Shown: piece after piece, positions 6,094 to 10,934 of the stretch
Numbering within the stretch: position 1 is the first letter of the stretch
Layout of the letters: every line of letters begins with the position of its first letter
Assembly (NCBI GenBank): GCA_014378965.1
Contig: JACMMR010000043.1
Location: 1-10,934, forward strand
Reading direction: 5' to 3'
Source of the DNA: Candidatus Parcubacteria bacterium
GTDB lineage: Bacteria > Patescibacteriota > Minisyncoccia > Phycocordibacterales > CAIZLB01
DNA: 10,934 nucleotides
The notes under the pieces: generated by a model
The model's database searches: none
What the model was told of the DNA's origin: nothing
Seen by the model: the letters and a program-made list of their open reading frames with translations, nothing else
Translations under genes and position numbers: made by a program

Positions 6094-6156
6094 CATCAAA
6101 GACTAAAAAAGTCCACCTCCCTGTTAGAACTTAATCCTGCTCAGACTCCTTTGATG
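6094..6156. repeat. 63-bp dyad element between divergent genes
   Basis: CATCAAAG (6094-6101) and CTTTGATG (6149-6156) are perfect 8-base reverse complements. Nested inside, AGTC (6109-6112) can pair with GACT (6144-6147); a local GACT/AGTC hairpin (6101-6112) is the alternative fold. The loop holds CCACCTCCCTGTTAG. It could be a small structured RNA, a regulator site serving both promoters, or a miniature mobile remnant; nothing here decides. Confidence 0.4.
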
Positions 6157-6241
6157 ACGTAGGAAATACTAATGTCAAACAATATGATATAGTAAGTTTA
6201 GTAAAAAGGTACTTCAAAGAACAAGCAATCGTAAGATACGT

Positions 6242-6247
6242 TATACT
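6242..6247 (+). promoter_or_regulatory. -10 box, leaderless geometry, for the DUF2127 gene
   Basis: TATACT ends 6 nt before the ATG at 6254, so the predicted start site coincides with the start codon. The region 17-18 nt upstream (around AGAACA, 6218-6223) matches TTGACA only in its last three bases. Confidence 0.5.
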
Positions 6248-6253
6248 ATATTT

Positions 6254-6736
6254 ATGCAAAAGGAAAAAAATATCCATCGAGTTTTTATCATAAGTCTTTT
6301 TTTAAAGGCAATTAATTCTCTATTAGAAATTATTGCTGGTATATTATTTTTCTTCACAAGCAGTTTAACTACCGTTCTTTCATTTCTTATTAAGGGTGAG
6401 CTAGTTGAAGATCCAACAGATTTCTTGGCAACACACATCCAACATCTTCTCCCATATTTTTCAAGTCATAGTCAACTCTATGCCTCTTTTTACTTATTAT
6501 CACATGGAATTATTAAAATATTTCTTGTTATAAATCTTTTACGAAATAAATTGTGGGCATATCCGATGTCAATTGTTGCTTTGTTTCTTTTTATTCTTTA
6601 CCAACTATATAAATTAAGTTATGGATATTCTATCACTCTAATTCTTCTTACTTTATTTGATTTGTTTATAATTGGGCTTACATGGCATGAATATAGAATA
6701 GCTAGAAATAATCCTCGGTTTTCAAAAGTTGATTAA
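6254..6736 (+). CDS. DUF2127 family membrane protein
   Basis: 160 residues, the usual family length. Four hydrophobic helices lie at about 10-35, 78-98, 103-121 and 126-143. DUF2127 hallmarks are present: a start of the type HRVFIISLFLKAINSLLEII, the central SFYLLSHGIIKIFLVINLLR (near 78-97), KLWAYPMSIVALF (99-111), and the tail LTLFDLFIIGLTWHEYR. The function of the family is unknown; it is widespread in CPR and other bacteria as an inner-membrane protein. It is transcribed divergently from the DUF2892-tspO operon and convergently with the sortase, so it is a single-gene unit. The ATG is supported by the -10 box 6 nt before it. Ends in TAA. No clear terminator is seen in the following 158 bases. 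Confidence 0.88.
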   Translation: MQKEKNIHRVFIISLFLKAINSLLEIIAGILFFFTSSLTTVLSFLIKGELVEDPTDFLATHIQHLLPYFSSHSQLYASFYLLSHGIIKIFLVINLLRNKLWAYPMSIVALFLFILYQLYKLSYGYSITLILLTLFDLFIIGLTWHEYRIARNNPRFSKVD

Positions 6737-6762
6737 GTTAATGGGTTTTTACTTTTAGATAA

Positions 6763-6894
6763 TCAAGATTCGAATAACCTCACCACAAAAGCACTTCTAT
6801 TTTGACAAATCACAATATGTTTCCCACACCGTGAGCATGTGAAAACTATCGACGACTCAGGACTTGTATTCAGAGCTTGAGCTTTTCTCAAAAA
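6763..6894 (-). pseudogene. Zinc-ribbon-like small frame directly after the sortase stop
   Basis: Immediately after the sortase TGA (6897-6895) the same frame stays open for 43 codons to a TGA at 6765-6763. The peptide contains FTCSRCGKHIVIC, a Cys-x2-Cys plus a third Cys typical of half a zinc ribbon, while the expected fourth Cys is absent (CQNR). A TTG at 6891 could start it. It may be a degraded small zinc-finger gene, a tiny gene co-transcribed with the sortase, or chance. I do not recognise the family. Confidence 0.25.
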
Positions 6895-7482
6895 TCACTC
6901 CATGTCAGCAAACACAACAAGTCGATTAGGGCGATTCTTCACTCTACTATCCCATAGTCCGCTGCAGGTGATCAAATTCAGATGAGTTTTACCATCACTT
7001 GAAATAAAGACTTCAGAAGCATCCTGATCAACTTTGTAAACGCGTAATTGCCGTACCACAAAAACTCTAGTCGAGCCTTTTCCATTATCAACATATATTT
7101 TATCTCCTTTGACCAATTTATTTAGGTTGTCAAATACGGCAGGTATCTTATTTTTCCAACCAAAGTGTCCATCCATAACAGAATTTCCCACTTCCCCGGG
7201 TCGTGGACCTAAATTATACAAGCCAACATTTGAAGGTCCTTTTGGTGCATCCATAGCACCTAAAGAAGTTAGACCCATAGATTCCACACGTGCATTTACA
7301 TCTATTTTTGGAATTCTTAGTCTCATTGAACCGATAGTTTCAGCATGCGCATTATAAACCAACGCCTGCCCTGACAAGAGGATGTTGGTACTCTTGATCA
7401 CATATATGTAACAAGCCAAAATGATTAGTGCTATAAAAAGAATCACGAGGGATTGCTTTTTTGATATTTTTTTTAATTTCAT
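6895..7482 (-). CDS. Sortase (class E/F-like transpeptidase), membrane-anchored
   Basis: 195 residues from the ATG at 7482; a TTG eight codons upstream (7506) is less likely. A basic tail and one helix (about 11-30) anchor it with the catalytic domain outside. LRIPKIDVNARVE (55-67) is the usual first strand. The catalytic triad is visible: His106 in MDGHFGW, Cys173 in NLITCSG, and Arg187 in RPNRLVVFA. Gly- and Pro-rich DAPKGPSNVGLYNLGPRPGE (78-97) and the length fit the class E/F type common in Actinobacteria and CPR. Sortases cut LPxTG-like signals and attach the protein to the cell surface. The gene just upstream on the same strand encodes such a substrate (FPNTG), 70 nt away, so they probably form a dedicated pair. 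It is the only gene here other than DUF2256 that ends in TGA. Confidence 0.92.
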   Translation of the reverse strand: MKLKKISKKQSLVILFIALIILACYIYVIKSTNILLSGQALVYNAHAETIGSMRLRIPKIDVNARVESMGLTSLGAMDAPKGPSNVGLYNLGPRPGEVGNSVMDGHFGWKNKIPAVFDNLNKLVKGDKIYVDNGKGSTRVFVVRQLRVYKVDQDASEVFISSDGKTHLNLITCSGLWDSRVKNRPNRLVVFADME

Positions 7483-7552
7483 ATTTTTAAAAATGAATAT
7501 ATGCAAAAAATCATGTTTATAATATTTAAACCCTTTTATGGCCTCTTAAAAA

Positions 7553-8539
7553 TTAGTTAGTCTTTTTATTTTTTTTCAAAAAGAACAAAGAGGTTAAGAT
7601 AGACAATATGATTGACAAAATAACAGTACTCATCCAGATCAAACTTCCTTCAGGTCCAAAGCCTGTGTTCGGAAATTTGGGAATCACAGTAGTAGTTGAA
7701 TATACAGTCTTAGTTTCTGTTGTTGTAGCCAGAGCCCACCATGGAATAACTGGAGCACTGCCAAAAATAGAGCCTGCTGGTCCACTGCCGAAGTGACTTG
7801 CTCCTGTATTTACTGTTGCTGGTATTATGGCGGTACTACAAGTTGGTTTAGTGATAACGTTTGTATCAAGTGTAGCCGCTGCTCCAAGAGCCAATGCTCT
7901 ACCTTCTATGCTTGCCGCTGTAGTAAGTGTTATAGATGAGGATGCCATAATAGTTCCCTTCAATGTAGAAGTGGCACCTAAAGTAGCTGAACTACCCACT
8001 GTCCAAAAAACATTACAGGCCTGTGCGCCATTTATAAGAACAACACTACTCGTTGCAGCTGTAATAAGAGTCGAATCCGCCTTAAATATAAAAACAGTAT
8101 CTGGATTGTTTTGACCGTCAAGTGTTAGAGTCCCTGTTATATCAAATGTTCCAGCTGCAGAATTATATACACCGCCTACTATTGTTGCATTACCTAATTG
8201 GGTAGGTATCGTAGAAGTTACAGGTCGTGACAAAGCGTCACTGAAAGCTGTAAGCAAATCAACCTTTGCCTGATTTGCAGCCGCTGTAGTAATTTGTTGT
8301 GACCCATTCACCAAACCTGGCGGAAATCCAGTTACTGAAGTCCCAGGAAACAAACCAAGATCTCCGTTAATAGTAGTTGCACCTGTGTTAGTGATAGTAG
8401 AACCCCCCAAAACAGCGTATCCATCAGCCTTACCTAGATTTATTGTAGTAGCGGCATCAATCTTTTTGACAAGACCAAAACTAGTAATAAGAATAAAAAT
8501 AGCTACTGCCAAATTCTTATTAAATTTTATTTTTTTCAT
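7553..8539 (-). CDS. Ice-binding (DUF3494) surface protein with FPNTG sortase signal
   Basis: 328 residues. A signal peptide spans 1-30 (hydrophobic 10-22, IDAA before TTINLG). Residues 31-231 form the DUF3494 ice-binding domain: LGKADGYAVLGGSTITNTG (35-53), TTINGDLGLFPGTSVTGFPP (55-74), VNGSQQ, GGVYNSAAGTFDITGTLTLDG (122-142), DTVFIFKADSTL (147-158), NVFWTVGSSATLG (176-188), and GTIMASSSITL (195-205). This repeating pattern forms an irregular beta-helix that adsorbs to ice in characterised members, though many relatives are thought to be adhesins. A Thr/Ser-rich linker leads to FPNTG (289-293), a membrane helix (about 299-321) and KKNKK: a complete wall-sorting signal, with Phe where Leu is usual. 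The neighbouring sortase is the expected enzyme. The promoter carries two palindromes and an ~80-nt leader. Ends in TAA. Confidence 0.93.
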   Translation of the reverse strand: MKKIKFNKNLAVAIFILITSFGLVKKIDAATTINLGKADGYAVLGGSTITNTGATTINGDLGLFPGTSVTGFPPGLVNGSQQITTAAANQAKVDLLTAFSDALSRPVTSTIPTQLGNATIVGGVYNSAAGTFDITGTLTLDGQNNPDTVFIFKADSTLITAATSSVVLINGAQACNVFWTVGSSATLGATSTLKGTIMASSSITLTTAASIEGRALALGAAATLDTNVITKPTCSTAIIPATVNTGASHFGSGPAGSIFGSAPVIPWWALATTTETKTVYSTTTVIPKFPNTGFGPEGSLIWMSTVILSIILSILTSLFFLKKNKKTN

Positions 8540-8628
8540 TTTAATTTTAAATTTATTTGTTAATTTTAATTAATTGTTTACAGCTTTCTAAATATTAAGC
8601 TATGTAACCGACACTTAGACTGTCCTTT

Positions 8629-8657
8629 ATTGTACTCTTATATATTTGCAATTGCAA
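8629..8657 (-). promoter_or_regulatory. Promoter of the ice-binding protein gene
   Basis: Minus-strand TTGCAA (8657-8652), 17-nt spacer, TACAAT (8634-8629). Predicted start near 8622, giving a leader of about 83 nt, very A/T-rich near the ATG and without Shine-Dalgarno. The -35 is half of the palindrome TTGCAATTGCAA (8646-8657). The leader also has a 5-bp AGCTT/AAGCT stem (8582-8601). Confidence 0.6.
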
Positions 8658-8672
8658 TCATATTATTGTTTT

Positions 8673-8690
8673 TGAGTATACATATACTCA
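8673..8690. promoter_or_regulatory. 18-bp operator-like palindrome upstream of the ice-binding promoter
   Basis: TGAGTATA (8673-8680) and TATACTCA (8683-8690) are perfect 8-base reverse complements around CA. The centre is about 60 nt upstream of the predicted start of the ice-binding transcript, a usual position for an activator, and about 145 nt upstream of the divergent peptidase gene. Confidence 0.5.
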
Positions 8691-8822
8691 CTTTATACCT
8701 TTCTCTCTGTCTAGTTTTAGAAAACGCAAAATCGTAGGGGAAAAGTAGACTCACCTGCCAAAAACATTCTAGCATCGCTTAAGACATTCGTGAAGCCGTT
8801 TTTTCTTTTTAACTATTGGTAG

Positions 8823-8828
8823 TATACT
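8823..8828 (+). promoter_or_regulatory. -10 box, leaderless geometry, for the metallopeptidase gene
   Basis: TATACT ends exactly 6 nt before the ATG at 8835, the same spacing as the DUF2127 gene. The upstream region is a T-rich run (TTTTTTCTTTTT, 8799-8810) rather than a TTGACA. Confidence 0.5.
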
Positions 8829-8834
8829 GTGAGC

Positions 8835-9656
8835 ATGGCAAACTGGGACCAAATTGAATCAAGAGGAAACGTTGAAGACCGCAGAGGTCTTGGAAACACT
8901 GCACGAATTGGTGGTGGTGTAAGTCTTGTTGGTATTGCACTCATTTTACTTTTTAATTATGCAAATGGTGGAACAATTTCTGACGCGCTTCCACAAATAG
9001 AAGAGCAATTACAAGTTTCAGAACAAAAAAATTTTAATTCAAAAGATTTTGAAGGTGCCGATAAATATGAAGTATTCACTTCAACTGTCCTTGGATCAAT
9101 AAATGATATGTGGACTGATATATTTAAAAAAAATAATCTAGTTTACATACCACCTAAATTAGTATTATTCCGAGGAAATACTCAATCTGCATGTGGTGGA
9201 GCTTCAAGTGCAGTTGGTCCTCACTATTGCCCACTGGATAAAACTATTTATATTGATGAAACTTTTTTTGAACAATTACAAAAGCAATACAAAGCAAAAG
9301 GTGGAGATGTTGCCGAAGCGTATGTCATAGCACATGAAGTTGGACATCACGTACAACAACAATTTGGATTGTCAGAAGCCAAAGATAATAAAACATCAAT
9401 TAAAACTGAACTTCAGGCAGATTGTTACGCTGGACTCTGGGCTTATTCTATAAAAGATGCTGGGGTGTTTGGAGTAAATGAAATTCAAGAAGCACTTGAT
9501 GCTGCTGCTGCGGTTGGTGATGATCGAATTCAAAAAACCACAACAGGAAGAGTTACTCCAGAGTCATGGACTCATGGTTCAAGTGTTGAGCGTGTGCGAT
9601 GGTTTACAGAAGGATACACAACCGGCAGCATTTCTGCATGTGACACATTTAAATAA
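8835..9656 (+). CDS. Neutral zinc metallopeptidase, YpfJ/Zn_peptidase family
   Basis: 273 residues from the ATG at 8835. An in-frame GTG at 8829 abuts the -10 box and is less likely, and the chosen N-terminus (MANWDQIESRGNVEDRRG) is typical of the family. One membrane helix (about 25-42) anchors it, with the rest probably outside the membrane. The zinc site is HEVGH at 167-171, within AEAYVIAHEVGHHVQQQFG; the usual third ligand is Glu192 in TELQADCYAG. Cys120 and Cys132 (SACGGASSAVGPHYCP) and Cys197/Cys269 could form disulfides, as in relatives. The C-terminal EALDAAAAVGDDRIQ and WTHGSSVERVRWFTEGY segments are hallmarks. Length matches the family (about 280). Substrates are not established. 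It is transcribed divergently from the ice-binding gene. Ends in TAA. Confidence 0.94.
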   Translation: MANWDQIESRGNVEDRRGLGNTARIGGGVSLVGIALILLFNYANGGTISDALPQIEEQLQVSEQKNFNSKDFEGADKYEVFTSTVLGSINDMWTDIFKKNNLVYIPPKLVLFRGNTQSACGGASSAVGPHYCPLDKTIYIDETFFEQLQKQYKAKGGDVAEAYVIAHEVGHHVQQQFGLSEAKDNKTSIKTELQADCYAGLWAYSIKDAGVFGVNEIQEALDAAAAVGDDRIQKTTTGRVTPESWTHGSSVERVRWFTEGYTTGSISACDTFK

Positions 9657-9671
9657 AAACATATAAAAAAA

Positions 9672-9736
9672 ATTAAGCCTGTTAAAGCTTAATAAATTAA
9701 TAATTGACACAACTCAATTTTATTATTGTGTTTTTT
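9672..9736 (+). terminator. Possible terminator after the metallopeptidase gene
   Basis: ACACAA (9707-9712) pairs with TTGTGT (9726-9731), followed by TTTTTT (9731-9736) running into the convergent YggT gene. A second 7-bp inverted repeat, ATTAAGC/GCTTAAT (9672-9678 with 9687-9693), precedes it without a T-run. Both stems are AT-rich, so strength is doubtful. Confidence 0.35.
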
Positions 9737-10091
9737 CTTGTTGATCAAGTTTAACTGCAGCTTCTGGTGTAGACACAGTTTTTCCCATAAGGAACATTTT
9801 AATAATTCCTAAAGCTAAAACCCAGTAGACAACCATTGCTAAGAGTGTTGTCCACTCAAACACACTTCCTGGAATTATTGTATTATTTCTGAACACTGCT
9901 CGAAATGGTTCTGCAAATACATAAGTGATACCGTAAACAAAACTTGTAAATCCAGCACCTGAATTTGCTCCTAATAATTTTAATACAAACCGAAACGCTA
10001 ATAAAATTTCTATTAATCCCAATACATACCAAACAATTTGAGTTGCATGATATATTGGTTTAGTTGATGCAGATGTATATGATGAATTCAT
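9723..10091 (-). CDS. YggT family membrane protein
   Basis: 122 residues. Two hydrophobic regions (about 17-42 and 79-103) flank a conserved middle. LIEILLAFRFVLKLLGAN (26-43) and SFVYGITYVFAEPFRAVF (50-67) fit the YggT consensus of R-F-x-L-K-x-x-GAN and F..Y.lt.p...PF. The family is a small integral membrane protein, variously linked to division, osmotic stress or membrane protein assembly; no enzyme activity is established. It is the single-repeat form. The ATG at 10091 is preceded by a roughly 40-nt A/T-rich leader without Shine-Dalgarno, behind its own promoter, so it need not depend on the cupin gene upstream. Convergent with the metallopeptidase. Ends in TAA. Confidence 0.85.
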   Translation of the reverse strand: MNSSYTSASTKPIYHATQIVWYVLGLIEILLAFRFVLKLLGANSGAGFTSFVYGITYVFAEPFRAVFRNNTIIPGSVFEWTTLLAMVVYWVLALGIIKMFLMGKTVSTPEAAVKLDQQEKTQ

Positions 10092-10138
10092 AATTTTATT
10101 TTATATATATTTAATTAATTAATAATAAGTACACATTA

Positions 10139-10167
10139 ATTGTAGTCTTATTTTTACACAAGTGCAA
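10139..10167 (-). promoter_or_regulatory. Promoter of the YggT gene
   Basis: Minus-strand TTGCAC (10167-10162), a 17-nt spacer and TACAAT (10144-10139). Spacing and -10 are the same as at the ice-binding promoter. Predicted start near 10132. Confidence 0.55.
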
Positions 10168-10180
10168 CTATAATTTAATA

Positions 10181-10585
10181 TTAATCCTCAGTTTTAACAC
10201 CATCAAACTCCTCATCATTTTCCAAAGCATCTTTTTTTGTGAAACGAACAATTCCATCTTTGTGATGGGCTGGTGAATATATTGTATACATTTTTAAATC
10301 CTCAACTTCTGAAATATTTATCACATTGTGTTGGACTCCAGCAGGAACAATAACCACATCACCATCTACAACCTTATACTCAGTTTCTCCAACAATAACT
10401 TTTCCATTTCCTTTTTCAAACCGGAAAAATTGGTCATTTTCTTGATGAATTTCAAGCCCAATATCTTCTAAGGGCTTTAAACTCATAAGTACAAGTTGCA
10501 TATGTGCACCTGTATATAAGACTTTTCTAAAGTTTTCATTAGCTAAAGTTAATTGTTCTATAGTACCTTTATATCCTTTTTTCAT
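10181..10585 (-). CDS. Cupin-domain protein
   Basis: 134 residues from the ATG at 10585. The frame runs open to 10642, but the extra 19 residues are hydrophobic filler that cover the -10 box, so the internal Met (MKKGYKGTIEQ) is preferred. It is a single cupin beta-barrel. Motif 1 is GLEIHQENDQFFRFEKGNG (43-61), with His47, Gln52 and Glu57 in ligand-like positions rather than the classical HxH. Motif 2 is DGDVVIVPAGVQHNVIN (74-90), containing PAGVQH. This variant, with IGLEIH..xDQFFRxExG, is common in bacteria, including CPR, and is usually left as a metal-binding cupin of unknown substrate. The C-terminus is acidic. TATACT stands 8 nt before the ATG. It is upstream of YggT on the same strand with an 89-nt gap containing a separate promoter. 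Ends in TAA. Confidence 0.88.
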   Translation of the reverse strand: MKKGYKGTIEQLTLANENFRKVLYTGAHMQLVLMSLKPLEDIGLEIHQENDQFFRFEKGNGKVIVGETEYKVVDGDVVIVPAGVQHNVINISEVEDLKMYTIYSPAHHKDGIVRFTKKDALENDEEFDGVKTED

Positions 10586-10593
10586 ATACGTAT

Positions 10594-10599
10594 AGTATA
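10594..10599 (-). promoter_or_regulatory. -10 box, near-leaderless, for the cupin gene
   Basis: Minus-strand TATACT (10599-10594) ends 8 nt before the preferred ATG at 10585, so the leader would be at most one or two bases. It supports this start over the longer open frame. Confidence 0.45.
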
Positions 10600-10671
10600 T
10601 CATCAATATTATATATTTAATCAAAAGCATTACAAAAAACAATGTATTAAAAATGAACCATTACCCTTAAC

Positions 10672-10700
10672 TTGACAATAAAATTTGATAGTTGTATAAT
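10672..10700 (+). promoter_or_regulatory. Perfect-consensus sigma-70 promoter
   Basis: TTGACA (10672-10677), exactly 17 nt, TATAAT (10695-10700). Predicted start near 10707, with a leader of about 63 nt to the ATG at 10770. This is the strongest promoter in the window. Confidence 0.8.
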
Positions 10701-10714
10701 TGAATTGCTTTTAC

Positions 10715-10729
10715 ATATCACAGTGATAT
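10715..10729 (+). promoter_or_regulatory. 15-bp dyad just downstream of the consensus promoter
   Basis: ATATCAC and GTGATAT are perfect reverse complements around a single A. The dyad lies about +9 to +23, suited to a repressor operator or a 5' mRNA hairpin. Confidence 0.5.
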
Positions 10730-10769
10730 TGTTTAAGTAACGTCTACAACACAACAACACCCCAAAGAT

Positions 10770-10934
10770 ATGAAATTACGAAAAATTCTAATGATGACCT
10801 TCATCATTTTTGCAGCTATTCAGGCCAACGTTTACGGAGAAGGAGTAGTCCTCTTCAGTAAGAAAGTGAGTCAAGACACATTCTTGAAATTAGGAGTCCA
10901 GTTTCGGACTTCACCGTGGCAAAGACTTGTCACC
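10770..10934 (+). CDS. Start of an unknown secreted protein, truncated by the window edge
   Basis: 55 codons are visible and the frame is still open at the end. The N-terminus (MKLRKILMMTFIIFAAIQA) is a textbook signal peptide: basic start, hydrophobic core at 6-18, and likely cleavage near residue 20-24 (ANVYG). The mature part begins EGVVLFSKKVSQDTF and is not recognised. The ATG is chosen because it follows the consensus promoter and A/C-rich leader; there is no Shine-Dalgarno. Its leader shares CAACAACACC (10752-10761) with that of the 318-719 gene. Confidence 0.65.
   Translation, partial: MKLRKILMMTFIIFAAIQANVYGEGVVLFSKKVSQDTFLKLGVQFRTSPWQRLVT

Noticed and set aside
7827..8114. 95-codon plus-strand frame of valine/alanine-rich sequence
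   Set aside because: It is the shadow of the Thr/Ala-rich repeats of the ice-binding gene on the other strand.
8713..8724. GTTTTAGAAAAC resembling the start of a type II CRISPR repeat
   Set aside because: It occurs once, is simply a short palindrome, and no spaced repeats or cas genes are present.
8775..8810. GCTT...AAGC stem followed by a long T-run as a terminator
   Set aside because: The stem is only 4 bp and no plus-strand gene precedes it; the T-run more likely belongs to the peptidase promoter region.
1..10934. Genetic code 25 (UGA = glycine, Absconditabacteria/Gracilibacteria), suggested by TAA/TAG dominance and the DUF2256 TGA
   Set aside because: About 3,000 codons in the other genes carry no in-frame TGA, and glycine uses normal GGN codons. 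AT-rich genomes prefer TAA anyway.

Overview
The window is AT-rich with short intergenic gaps. It most resembles a Candidatus Patescibacteria (CPR, probably Parcubacteria-like) genome. Pointers are a DUF3494 ice-binding surface protein with a sortase tail beside its sortase, small DUF2127, YggT and cupin genes, and a near-complete absence of Shine-Dalgarno sequences. The lineage is inferred from gene content; no rRNA or marker gene is present.

Layout. Bases 1-151 hold the C-terminal end of a LOV blue-light photoreceptor, recognised from its NYTKSGK...FWNL core. A small four-helix membrane protein (318-719) follows, behind a consensus promoter that carries a 36-nt palindrome. Then comes a photobiology island: a PhrB/FeS-BCP-type cryptochrome-photolyase without its iron-sulfur cysteines (1171-2622, minus); divergently, a DUF2256 mini zinc-ribbon gene (2653-2784) interrupted by an in-frame TGA and overlapping by ATGA a protein with a photolyase FAD domain at its N-terminus (2781-3878); and convergently a minus-strand operon of a signal-peptide/DUF2892 membrane protein (5216-6070), TspO (4798-5202) and a TIGR01777-type SDR epimerase (3885-4796). 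A DUF2127 membrane protein (6254-6736) is divergent from that operon.

The second half is a cell-surface module: an ice-binding DUF3494 protein ending in FPNTG, a membrane helix and a basic tail (7553-8539), followed by a sortase (6895-7482). Then come a YpfJ-type zinc metallopeptidase (8835-9656), a YggT protein (9723-10091), a cupin (10181-10585) and the start of an unknown secreted protein (10770 onward).

How they may work together: LOV sensing, two photolyase-family flavoproteins, DUF2256, TspO and the epimerase look like a light-response and DNA-repair set. Together with a wall-anchored ice-binding protein, this suggests a sunlit, periodically frozen surface habitat (inference). The transcription signals are striking. 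At least five genes have a -10 hexamer (usually TATACT) 6-8 nt before the ATG, the geometry of leaderless mRNAs, and no start has a convincing Shine-Dalgarno. Nearly all genes end in TAA or TAG. TGA appears as the sortase stop, inside DUF2256, and as the DUF2256 terminal stop.
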